A stretch of 64,000 bases of DNA from an uncultured Roseovarius sp. (lineage in GTDB: Bacteria > Pseudomonadota > Alphaproteobacteria > Rhodobacterales > Rhodobacteraceae). The notes below the pieces were generated by a model that was given only the letters and a program-made list of their open reading frames with translations, did not search any database and had not been told where the DNA came from. Position 1 is the stretch's first letter; each line of letters begins with the position of its first letter. The stretch lies in assembly GCA_947499555.1 (NCBI GenBank), contig CANMOU010000001.1, positions 1,488,001 through 1,552,000 on the forward strand. Reading direction: 5' to 3'. The translations under genes were made by a program, and so were the position numbers. This document shows positions 47,510 to 55,582 of the stretch, piece by piece.

Positions 47510-48502
47510 TCAGCTCTTGATTGTCGTGCCATTCCCAGCGACCTCCGCCCTCTGGCGCGCCAGCGTTGCAACGGCCGTGTCCTGCACACCGGTTCCAGTC
47601 AGATCGCAAACGGTCAGGCTGCTTGTCGCGTCGTAGGATGGCAACGCTCCTGTGATCACGTCGCCAAGCTCCTGATACGGTGCGTCACCTGGCACAAGAC
47701 CGGCGGCAATTGCGGCGCGCAGCTCGCCAAGAACTTTGGTCTGGGACAAGCGGTCCGGCACATAGTGATCCGCCGCAGCAATCAGCGCCGGATCAATTTC
47801 GCATTTGTTGTCCTGATCAGAGCCAATGGCGATCACTAGTTGACCCTGTTTGAGGTGTCCCTTCAGGACGAGCGGCGCTTTTGAAGGGGTCGTGGTGACG
47901 ATCATATCTGCCGCTTGGGTCGCTTCGCTGATTTTTTGAGCGACGGATGCATCGACGCTTAACTCATTCGCAATGTCCTGTGCCGCGTCCTGAGCCTTTT
48001 CGGCGTCGCGTGCCCAAACCGTCACATGGCTGAGCGGACGCACCAGATGAATGGCTTCTGCTTGTAACCGGGCCTGCGCGCCGGCGCCGATGACACACAG
48101 ACGAGAGGCCTCCGCGCGTGCCAGGTGGCGGGCGGCCACTGCACCTGCCGCGGCGGTGCGAACCTCGGTCAGATAGCCGTTGTCCAGCAGCACCGCCTCG
48201 ACCTGTCCGGTTTTGGCCGAAAAGACGACCATGATGCCATTTGTCGACGGCAAGCCCATGGACGGATTATCATAAAATCCCGGAGACATCTTGACGGTAA
48301 AGCTCTCGGCCCCATGGATATGGGCGGTTTTGATATCAATCTCACCGTTGTTTTCGTGAATGCCCATAGACACGATTGGTGGCATTTCCACGCTACCACC
48401 GGCCAGAGCAGCAAAACCTTGTTCGATGCAATCAACAAGCGACAGATCCAGCGGCACCAGCGCCCGCAGTTCGGTTTCGGTCAATATCTTGATATCAGGC
48501 AT
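47510..48502 (-). CDS. eutC: EutC-like ornithine cyclodeaminase/mu-crystallin family protein
   Basis: The product is 330 residues with the NAD-binding motif LCVIGAGAQARLQAEAI and the family stretches SFTVKMSPGFYDNPSMGLPSTNGIMVVFSAKTG (substrate side) and DQDNKCEID. Members reduce or cyclise imines of amino acids; EutC in ectoine clusters belongs here. It overlaps the eutB-like gene by 8 bases. The start at 48502 (MPDIKIL) is chosen because family proteins begin there. Its exact reaction is not known. Confidence 0.83.
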   Translation of the reverse strand: MPDIKILTETELRALVPLDLSLVDCIEQGFAALAGGSVEMPPIVSMGIHENNGEIDIKTAHIHGAESFTVKMSPGFYDNPSMGLPSTNGIMVVFSAKTGQVEAVLLDNGYLTEVRTAAAGAVAARHLARAEASRLCVIGAGAQARLQAEAIHLVRPLSHVTVWARDAEKAQDAAQDIANELSVDASVAQKISEATQAADMIVTTTPSKAPLVLKGHLKQGQLVIAIGSDQDNKCEIDPALIAAADHYVPDRLSQTKVLGELRAAIAAGLVPGDAPYQELGDVITGALPSYDATSSLTVCDLTGTGVQDTAVATLARQRAEVAGNGTTIKS

Positions 48503-49487
48503 TGTTTTCCCCCGCCGTGACGTCCACATCCTCGCCAGATACAATTCGGTGATGCAACGCCATGTCAATGTTTCCACCGCTCAACAGCAGTGCGGTTTCG
48601 CCATCGGGTCTCACTTTGCCTGCAAGCAGGGCCGCAATACCGACCGAGCCTGACCCTTCAATAATCTGGTGTTCATGCCAATAGGCATGACGGATTGCGG
48701 CGGCAATCTCTACCTCGCTGACCAAAACGATGTCGTCCACCAAATCCCGCGTCATTTGAAACGTGTAGGCATTATCAAGCCCAATGCCCCCACCCAGACT
48801 GTCCGCCAGGGTCGAAAGCTCTGGCACCATGATCGGTTTGCCAGCTTTCTGGCAGGCATACATGGCCGCACCACGCTCCATCGAGACACCGATGACGCGG
48901 ATATCGGGACTACGCGCCTTTAACGCGGCGGCGACGCCAGAAACCAAACCTCCGCCGGAAAGCTGCACCAGAACGGTGGACAAGTCGGGCACATCCTCAA
49001 TAAGCTCCAGACCAAGCGTGCCTTGCCCGGCAATGATGTCGGGGTGATCAAAGGGCGGGATCATCGTCATCCCGTCTTCTGCCACTAACCGGTCCACTTC
49101 GATCTGCGCGTCATCCTGGCTTTGCCCGATGATGCGGACCTCTGCGCCCTGGGCGCGAATTCCGTCGATCTTGTTTTGCGGTACCAGTTGGGACATGGCC
49201 ACAATGCAGCGCACGTCGTTTTGCCGGGCCGCAAAGGCCAGACCACGTCCATGGTTGCCCGTGGACACACCGACCACACCTTTCGCGCGCTGATCATCTG
49301 ACAGGTTCAGAATGGCATTTGTCGCACCACGGATTTTGAACGATCCTGTGCGCTGCTGGTGCTCCAGTTTCAGATGCACCGGGACGCCCGCTGTCGTGCT
49401 CAGGCTTTCGGAGTGTTCGGTTCTGGTGCGATGAATTGTGCTGGCAATTCGGGCTTGCGCTGCCTCGATATCTGCAACACCGATCAT
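48495..49487 (-). CDS. eutB: EutB-like threonine/serine dehydratase family PLP enzyme
   Basis: The product is 330 residues of fold type II. The PLP lysine is K51 in RTGSFKIRGA, the phosphate-binding loop is VSTGNHGRGLAFAA, and the C-terminal glycine loop is LLLSGGNIDM. In hydroxyectoine clusters EutB is proposed to dehydrate a 3-hydroxylated diaminobutyrate intermediate. That role is inference here. The ATG overlaps the Rieske gene stop as ATGA. Confidence 0.84.
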   Translation of the reverse strand: MIGVADIEAAQARIASTIHRTRTEHSESLSTTAGVPVHLKLEHQQRTGSFKIRGATNAILNLSDDQRAKGVVGVSTGNHGRGLAFAARQNDVRCIVAMSQLVPQNKIDGIRAQGAEVRIIGQSQDDAQIEVDRLVAEDGMTMIPPFDHPDIIAGQGTLGLELIEDVPDLSTVLVQLSGGGLVSGVAAALKARSPDIRVIGVSMERGAAMYACQKAGKPIMVPELSTLADSLGGGIGLDNAYTFQMTRDLVDDIVLVSEVEIAAAIRHAYWHEHQIIEGSGSVGIAALLAGKVRPDGETALLLSGGNIDMALHHRIVSGEDVDVTAGENNA

Positions 49488-50659
49488 TCTGCCACCTTGG
49501 AAGCGGGAGCCGCTGGCGCTGTGAGCATCCTTGCCAGATAGCGTTGGAATTCCCAAATGGTCTGCTCTTTTGGTGAGAGGCGCCCCGGCTGCGCCGACAG
49601 GGCCGCGGCATTACGCGCGATGGCCGACGTGATTGGTTTGTCCTCGTCATTGATCGCGTGAAAGCTGGCCTTCAGCTCGTCCACACGCTCGTCAAATTCC
49701 GCGCCTTGCGGCATGGCGTCAGGGTGAACATCAACGCCCCAAAAGACGCGCACTTTGTCCGTTTCAACCGGCATCAGGGACATCCAGAACGTCCGCTCGG
49801 CCGACACAGACGCCATCTGCGCCGGAAACGCGCCAAAGAGCGGCACGCTGTTGACCTCATCCTCGGTCAACTTCGGATTGGGGTTTGCCATTGCTTCGCT
49901 ATATTCAAACGCCACGCCGGGATTTCGCCCTTGTGTATATAGGCAATAGCCCGGACCGCCGGTCACGACATGGGCGTGTTGGGTGGGTAGAACTGGCTCA
50001 ACAGTTTTGCTGTGCACGGCAAACAAGTGGTAAGGCTCCATGAAATTCTGAAAGAGAATTTTCCAGTTGGTGTCCCAAATTTCATCAACCCGAAACAAGG
50101 TGCGATAACTCTCGACATCATAGTTGGCCAGAAGCTCTGTCAAAGGCGCCAATCGCGGCGCCAAAGGCTTTGCCAAAGGGTCGAGATTGACGTAAACCCA
50201 GCCCAGCCATTCTTCGACGGCGAATTGCGGCAAATGACAGTCTCTCTTGTCGAAGTTGTCCCGCATATGGGCCGCCCCGATCAGCTGGCCATCCAATGTG
50301 TAGGTCCAGGCATGGTAGGGACAGGTGATTTTGCCACCAATGGTACCCTCGCCCTCAAGCAGACTCATCATCCGGTGGCGGCAAATATTGGACATTGCGC
50401 GCAACACACCATCATGGTCGCGCAGGATGATGACCTCATCGCGGCTGATGGTCATCACCCGGTAATCGCCGGGCTGTTCGAACTCATCCGAACGACCCAC
50501 ACAAATCCATTCCCGATTGAAGATCACATCCCGTTCCAGTTCGAGAAACGCCTGCGATGTATAGACTTGGGGTGGTGTCGCCTCGGACTGATCTTCGGGC
50601 AAAGAGGCATTCGCGGACACCGCATCGAGCAATTCGGAAAGTGGCATATTGGGCTGCAT
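49484..50659 (-). CDS. Rieske non-haem iron oxygenase, alpha subunit type
   Basis: The product is 391 residues. The Rieske [2Fe-2S] ligands are C93, H95 (NICRHRM), C113 and H116 (TCPYHAWTY). The mononuclear iron motif is NFMEPYHLFAVH with H211 and H216. Domain layout resembles ring-hydroxylating and quaternary-amine demethylating oxygenases such as GbcA-type enzymes. No ferredoxin or reductase gene is seen nearby, so electrons must come from elsewhere. It lies 16 bases after the ArgE-like gene. The substrate is unknown; it is probably the osmolyte handled by this operon. Confidence 0.88.
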   Translation of the reverse strand: MQPNMPLSELLDAVSANASLPEDQSEATPPQVYTSQAFLELERDVIFNREWICVGRSDEFEQPGDYRVMTISRDEVIILRDHDGVLRAMSNICRHRMMSLLEGEGTIGGKITCPYHAWTYTLDGQLIGAAHMRDNFDKRDCHLPQFAVEEWLGWVYVNLDPLAKPLAPRLAPLTELLANYDVESYRTLFRVDEIWDTNWKILFQNFMEPYHLFAVHSKTVEPVLPTQHAHVVTGGPGYCLYTQGRNPGVAFEYSEAMANPNPKLTEDEVNSVPLFGAFPAQMASVSAERTFWMSLMPVETDKVRVFWGVDVHPDAMPQGAEFDERVDELKASFHAINDEDKPITSAIARNAAALSAQPGRLSPKEQTIWEFQRYLARMLTAPAAPASKVAE

Positions 50660-50675
50660 GACAGGACCTCAATCG

Positions 50676-51875
50676 CTAGGTTTGGCGCGCGTGAGACAAT
50701 CGCGTCGTGAGCTTGCGCAGAAAATCCAACCCCTGCGCCAGTTCTTCGACTTCAATATATTCATCGGCCTTGTGGGCCCGGCTGATGTCGCCGGGACCAA
50801 AGACGACGGTCGAATAATCGGCATCACTGAAATACCCCGCATCAGTCCCGAATGAAACCACACCGGTGTCGTTCAACCCCGTAATCGCGCTCACAAATTC
50901 CGCCGCACGCGCTGCGTTGCGATCATCAAGCGGCGGAACGGCGATTTCGGTAATTATCCGGATCTCCGCCGTGTCGCAGACGGCCCGCATAGCTGGCAGG
51001 ATGTCCTGTGCGGCAAAGGCTTCGATCTCGGAAATCGCAAGGGATCCGTCCTCGCCCGGCATCGGACGGTATTCCCAATCGAAGTTGCACCAACCGGCAG
51101 TCGCGTTTCGGGCCGCGCCACCTTCTATCGTGCCAACATTGAAGGTGGGGTAAGGCGGGCTGTAAAACGACCCTTTGACAGGGCTGGCCGCACGTTGCGC
51201 GTTCATTTCTTCGATCTTCGAGATCAGTTTCATCGCCGCCGAGATTGCGTTGACGCCTCGCCTTGGGTCGCAAGAATGCGCCTCTTGCCCTTTGATTTCC
51301 GTGCGCATCTCATAGCCGCCCTTATGGCCGGTCACGATCTTCATCTGCGTCGGTTCGCCGACAATGACGATCTCGGGGCGATAGGCAAACCCCGACAGGC
51401 TTTCGAGCAGGACGGGCATCCCCAGCCCGCCGGTTTCCTCGTCAAAGGTAAATGCGATATGAATTGGCTTGGTCAGGGGTGCGGCTTTGAACACAGGCAC
51501 CGAGGCCAGAACACAGGCCAGAAACCCCTTCATATCAACCGAACCGCGTCCATAAAGCCTGTTGCCTTTGCGGGTCAGCTTGAAAGGATCGCTGGACCAG
51601 TCCTGACCCTCTACCGGGACAACATCTGTATGTCCGTTCAAGACGACCCCGCCGTCGATTTCTGGCCCTATCGTCGCGAAGATGTTCGCGCGCTCTTTTG
51701 TCTCGTCAAAACTCAGAGTGGATGAAATGCCATGCTGTGTCAGATAATCCTGAATATACCCGACAATACCATGGGTCGGGCGGCCCGAAACGCTCTCAAA
51801 GCCCACCAGAGCCTCAAGAATATCTATGGCCGCATCCAGTGTTTGGGGCAGGACTGCATCCTCAGACGGCATCAT
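50676..51875 (-). CDS. M20-family amidohydrolase, ArgE-like deacylase
   Basis: The product is 399 residues and is a zinc-dependent M20 peptidase-fold enzyme. Metal motifs are LNGHTDVVPVEGQDW, GRGSVDMKG, DEETGG and the C-terminal HKADEYIEVEEL. It is close to acetylornithine deacetylase. In the Eut/Doe pathway an N-acetyl-diaminobutyrate deacetylase is needed; the usual DoeB/EutE is of another family, so this enzyme may replace it. The ATG overlaps the GntR stop by 4 bases. Confidence 0.87.
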   Translation of the reverse strand: MMPSEDAVLPQTLDAAIDILEALVGFESVSGRPTHGIVGYIQDYLTQHGISSTLSFDETKERANIFATIGPEIDGGVVLNGHTDVVPVEGQDWSSDPFKLTRKGNRLYGRGSVDMKGFLACVLASVPVFKAAPLTKPIHIAFTFDEETGGLGMPVLLESLSGFAYRPEIVIVGEPTQMKIVTGHKGGYEMRTEIKGQEAHSCDPRRGVNAISAAMKLISKIEEMNAQRAASPVKGSFYSPPYPTFNVGTIEGGAARNATAGWCNFDWEYRPMPGEDGSLAISEIEAFAAQDILPAMRAVCDTAEIRIITEIAVPPLDDRNAARAAEFVSAITGLNDTGVVSFGTDAGYFSDADYSTVVFGPGDISRAHKADEYIEVEELAQGLDFLRKLTTRLSHARQT

Positions 51876-52570
51876 GGTTCGGCCAGCAGTCGACCAAGAA
51901 GGGTCAACATCCGCTGAAGATCGATGCTGCGGTAGTGCCCAACACTGCGAATGTCATTGTCCACCATGGCCGCCCGGATTTCTTCTAACTCGTTGAGCTG
52001 ACCGGCATGCGCCTTGTCCCAACCGAACTGAGGAAGAAACGTGTACCAAATGCGCGCCACCCGGTAATACATCAGCTCGGTGATCTCACAGAGCGGCGCA
52101 TTGCCCGTCAGATTGGACAGTAACTGTTGCAGATCATTCGCGATGAGGGCCAGTTCATCAAAGGACCCTGTTTTGTCGGCCAGATTCCGGGTGCGGTTAA
52201 CCAACGCGTCTATCGTAGCGATATGATCCGGCGTGATTTCAACCGGCGACAGCTCTCCCATCATTTCAGCCAGACGTTTGCGCAGGTCATAAATCTGTTT
52301 GAAGGTCTTCAGATCAATGTCGGTCACCATTGTGCCAACGCCATTCTTGATCGTCACCAGCCCCATGAACTCAAGCCGGTGAAAGACCCGGCGGATCGGT
52401 GTGCGGCTGATACCGAACTCTTTGGCCAGCGCCCCCTCGCTCAGCACGGTTCCGGGTGGATAGGTCAACAGGCAGATCCGGTCCCGCAACTCGCAATAGA
52501 TCCGGTCAAACCGTTCAGCGCCGGTTTCGTCTTCTGATACGGCAATAGCCGTCTCGGCTATTTTGACCAT
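51872..52570 (-). CDS. GntR-family (FadR/FCD-type) transcriptional regulator
   Basis: The product is 232 residues. The N-terminal winged helix-turn-helix has LTYPPGTVLSEGALAKEFGISRTPIRRVFHRLE. The C-terminal part (about 85-230) is all-helical and FCD-like. It is the first gene of the minus-strand operon and divergent from the plus-strand operon, so it probably represses both until its ligand is present. A matching palindrome lies at 52678-52687. It is not of the MocR type seen in classic ectoine clusters (EnuR). Confidence 0.88.
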   Translation of the reverse strand: MVKIAETAIAVSEDETGAERFDRIYCELRDRICLLTYPPGTVLSEGALAKEFGISRTPIRRVFHRLEFMGLVTIKNGVGTMVTDIDLKTFKQIYDLRKRLAEMMGELSPVEITPDHIATIDALVNRTRNLADKTGSFDELALIANDLQQLLSNLTGNAPLCEITELMYYRVARIWYTFLPQFGWDKAHAGQLNELEEIRAAMVDNDIRSVGHYRSIDLQRMLTLLGRLLAEP

Positions 52571-52677
52571 CGGCTTCCCCCGGTTGAGGTTTCTGCGTTT
52601 CGCGCGATTGCATTGTGCGCGGAGTCATCTCCCATTGACACGACTCAGCTTTAGGGGCGAGCATAGCTAAAATCAAG

Positions 52678-52687
52678 CTGTATACAG
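52678..52687. promoter_or_regulatory. Candidate GntR operator, CTGTATACAG
   Basis: This is a perfect 10-base palindrome in the 125-base divergent intergenic region, 9 bases before the ATG of the EutA-like gene. The TGTATACA core matches the type of operator often found for FCD-group GntR regulators. The start codon of the plus-strand gene lies very close, so transcription may start at or inside it. Confidence 0.55.
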
Positions 52688-52695
52688 GCTATGCC

Positions 52696-53487
52696 ATGAC
52701 AGATGTCTTCCAAACAGCGGAAACGACAAGGTTTCAAAGCACTTCGGTCTGCGATGACATTGCGCTTGATGAGGGCACTGGGAAGTATCGGATCGGGCTG
52801 ATCGTTCTCAGCAACGATTACACGGTTGAACGCGATTTCATGAACATGCGGCCAAACAATGATGTCGCGATATTTACCACACGGATTGCTAACACACCCG
52901 ACTGCAACGTCCACTCCTTGCGGAAAATGGCACCAGGGATTGCAGACGCGGCAAAGCTTTTGGTGCCGGAGGGGCACCTGAGCACAATTGCCTACGCGTG
53001 CACATCAGGCTCTGTGGTGATCGGCTATGAAGCCATTTGCACCCACATCAATTCCGTTCGTCCCGAAGCAACCTGCATCACACCGATCACCGCATCGCTG
53101 GCCGCACTTGATGCGTTTGGGGCACAAAAGCTTGCGGTTCTGACGCCCTATGTGGATGAGGTCAATGCGGTCATTGCCGACTATCTGCGAGCCGCGGGCA
53201 AGCAGATCTGCGCCTTTTCGTCATTTCTTATCGAAGACAACGAAGACATGGCTGCTCTCACCGGTGAGGCGATTTTCCAGGCGGCCGTAAAGTCCGACAG
53301 ACCCGAGGCAGATGCCCTGTTCATTTCCTGCACTGCGATCCGCGCGGTCGAGGTTATCGACCGGATAGAACAAGCCTTGGGCAAACCGGTTGTCACTGCC
53401 AATCAGGCCATGTTCTGGCAGACCCTTCGGGCTGCGGGCTGTGACGCCAGCGTAGAGGGCTATGGCAAGTTGTTGCGTCAGTTTTAG
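52696..53487 (+). CDS. eutA: EutA-like Asp/Glu racemase superfamily protein
   Basis: The product is 263 residues of the aspartate/glutamate racemase and maleate isomerase fold. The paired catalytic cysteines are C102 (AYACTSGSVVIGY) and C212 (FISCTAIRAVEV). The family includes EutA of ectoine utilisation clusters, maleate isomerase and arylmalonate decarboxylase. The probable reaction is isomerisation or racemisation of a pathway intermediate. It is the first gene of the plus-strand operon and starts only 9 bases after the palindromic operator candidate. Confidence 0.82.
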   Translation: MTDVFQTAETTRFQSTSVCDDIALDEGTGKYRIGLIVLSNDYTVERDFMNMRPNNDVAIFTTRIANTPDCNVHSLRKMAPGIADAAKLLVPEGHLSTIAYACTSGSVVIGYEAICTHINSVRPEATCITPITASLAALDAFGAQKLAVLTPYVDEVNAVIADYLRAAGKQICAFSSFLIEDNEDMAALTGEAIFQAAVKSDRPEADALFISCTAIRAVEVIDRIEQALGKPVVTANQAMFWQTLRAAGCDASVEGYGKLLRQF

Positions 53488-53508
53488 CCGGGTTTTTGGG
53501 AGCATGCG

Positions 53509-54390
53509 ATGAACCACAATGAGATATTGTCCAACCCTCCTCGGGTTCTCAGCCAGGACGAGCGGTCCTTTTATTTCGAACAAGGCTACGTCGTAAAAGA
53601 GAAGGCTGTCGGACAGGATTGGCTGGATCGACTGAATGCGGCCATGGCGGCCCTGGTAGAGACAACTCGCAGCATGACATGCTCAACCCAGACCTATGAT
53701 CTGGACGCGGGCCACACAGCCGAAAACCCCAGACTGCGCCGCATTGCCTATCTCGATGATCTCGATCCGGTGTTCTGGGACTTTTGCAAGGATTCACCCC
53801 TCACTGATCTGGCCGCTGATCTGCTTGGTCCGAACGTCCGGTTTCGCGAATGCATGATTAACTTCAAATGGGCCGGGGGCGGTCAGGAGGTTAAGTGGCA
53901 TCAGGATTTTCCCTTCTACCCGCTGACCAATACGACTGTGGCGCAGTTCCTTGTCTGTCTCAACGATGTTGGCCCCGATCAAGGCCCTTTGCAGGTTGTC
54001 CCCAAAAGCCATGAGGGGCCGTTCTATGACCACTATGATCAGGACGACAATTGGCTGGGCTACATCCAGGACGACAAGCTGGCCGAGGCAGGGCTGGACA
54101 CGGCGGTGGACTTAACCGGACCTGCAGGCACAATCACCGTGCATCACTGCGCGACCTTGCACGCCTCTCGCGCTAATCTGAGCAAGCTGGGTCGCCCGGT
54201 GCTGATTGTCACCTACTGCGCCTGCGACGCGGTTGGATACACAGCCGTGACCTATCCCTCGTCGAACTGCCTCAAGGTCGTGCGCGGCCAGGAAACGAAA
54301 TTCGCCCGGCTGGAGCCGATGAACATGCGCATGCCACCAGATTGGTCCGATGGCTACACCTCCATCTTTGACCATCAGGAAGAGGCCTAA
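53509..54390 (+). CDS. Phytanoyl-CoA dioxygenase (PhyH) family oxygenase 1
   Basis: The product is 293 residues with a cupin-fold Fe(II)/2-oxoglutarate oxygenase layout. Metal ligands H131 and D133 lie in VKWHQDF and the distal His is about 218 (ATLHAS). It is not a canonical ectoine hydroxylase: the EctD signature with its FxWHSDFETWH pattern is absent. It may hydroxylate or demethylate the pathway substrate. It lies 21 bases after the EutA-like gene and 3 bases before the EutD-like gene. Confidence 0.85.
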   Translation: MNHNEILSNPPRVLSQDERSFYFEQGYVVKEKAVGQDWLDRLNAAMAALVETTRSMTCSTQTYDLDAGHTAENPRLRRIAYLDDLDPVFWDFCKDSPLTDLAADLLGPNVRFRECMINFKWAGGGQEVKWHQDFPFYPLTNTTVAQFLVCLNDVGPDQGPLQVVPKSHEGPFYDHYDQDDNWLGYIQDDKLAEAGLDTAVDLTGPAGTITVHHCATLHASRANLSKLGRPVLIVTYCACDAVGYTAVTYPSSNCLKVVRGQETKFARLEPMNMRMPPDWSDGYTSIFDHQEEA

Positions 54391-54393
54391 ACT

Positions 54394-55569
54394 ATGGCAC
54401 CACCGTTTTCCCGCGAAGAATACGCGGACCGACTGACCCGCGTCCGAAATGCCATGCAGTCTAAAGAGCTGGATGCCCTAGTGATTGGTGATCCGACCAA
54501 TATCAACTGGCTGACGGGATATGATGCCTGGTCGTTCTACACCCCGCAGATCATGGTGGTCGGTCTGGAGCTTAACCCAACCTGGATGGGTCGTGAAATG
54601 GATGCGGGAGCGGCGGCATTTACAACGTATTTACCACCCGAACAGTTGGTTCCCTTCCCCGAGACGCATGTGCAACAGGCAGAGTTTCACGCCGCTCAGT
54701 ATATGGGCGACTGGATGAAATCGAAGGGGCTGAATCGCAAGCGCATCGGTTATGAAAGTGACGTCTATTTCCTGACGCCGGCGGCGGTCGGGCATTTGAT
54801 GGGCCGCTTGCCTGACAGCGACTGGAGCGATTGTGGCTTGCTCGTGAACTGGCAACGCCTGACCAAGAGCCCCGCTGAGATAGCAATGCTGCAACAGGCT
54901 TCGGTCATTGCGGGCAAAGCCATGCAGACGGCCTATGACGGCGTGCGACCGGGGGTGCGGCAATGCGATCTGATGGCGGATGTCGTGGCCGCTCAGATTC
55001 GCGGCACGCCGGAGTTTGGCGGGGACCAAACCGCCCTGCACCCGCTGGTTCTCGCCGGAGAGGCGGCCTCGACCGCCCATCCGATGTGGACCGATGTGCC
55101 GTTTGAGAAGGACCAGACCATCGCCTTTGAGCTGGGCGGGTGTCGCAAACGCTACAATGCGGGCCTGGCGCGCACTGTGCATCTGGGCGAGCCACCAAAG
55201 ATATTGATGGACACCGCCAAAGCCGTGGGCGAAGGCATGGATGAAGTTCTATCCGCCATGAAGGCCGGGGCACTGTGCTGTGATGTACATGCCGCATGGC
55301 AGGCGGTTCTGGATCAATACGGTCTCGAGAAGAAAAGCCGCATCGGCTATTCGATTGGTCTTGGGTATTCGCCAGACTGGGGCGAGCACACGATCAGCTT
55401 CCGTCCCGATGACAGCACCGTACTGCCGGAAAACGCCGTGGTGCATATCATTTTGGGGATGTGGATGGACGGCTGGGGCATGGAATTGAGCGAGACAATC
55501 CATGTGCGCGCCAATGATGCAGTGTGCCTCACGCAATTCCCGCGCGACGTTCACGTGATCGACGTGTGA
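54394..55569 (+). CDS. eutD: EutD/DoeA-like ectoine hydrolase (M24 family)
   Basis: The product is 391 residues. The N-terminal creatinase-like domain has PTNINWLTGYDAWSFYTPQ. The C-terminal pita-bread domain has FELGGCRKRYNAGLARTVHLG and IGYSIGLGYSPDWGEHTISFRP. These two stretches match ectoine hydrolase (DoeA/EutD) closely in layout. The usual M24 metal residues are not kept: N255-A256 replaces the second Asp and Tyr319 replaces the His of GHG. This is the feature that separates ectoine-hydrolase-like enzymes from Xaa-Pro peptidases. It probably opens a cyclic amidine ring. Confidence 0.85.
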   Translation: MAPPFSREEYADRLTRVRNAMQSKELDALVIGDPTNINWLTGYDAWSFYTPQIMVVGLELNPTWMGREMDAGAAAFTTYLPPEQLVPFPETHVQQAEFHAAQYMGDWMKSKGLNRKRIGYESDVYFLTPAAVGHLMGRLPDSDWSDCGLLVNWQRLTKSPAEIAMLQQASVIAGKAMQTAYDGVRPGVRQCDLMADVVAAQIRGTPEFGGDQTALHPLVLAGEAASTAHPMWTDVPFEKDQTIAFELGGCRKRYNAGLARTVHLGEPPKILMDTAKAVGEGMDEVLSAMKAGALCCDVHAAWQAVLDQYGLEKKSRIGYSIGLGYSPDWGEHTISFRPDDSTVLPENAVVHIILGMWMDGWGMELSETIHVRANDAVCLTQFPRDVHVIDV

Positions 55570-55582
55570 AAGGAAAAAAGAC

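Noticed and set aside
53509-54390. PhyH oxygenase as ectoine hydroxylase EctD
   Set aside because: The EctD signature around the iron site is absent, and no ectABC synthesis genes are present.
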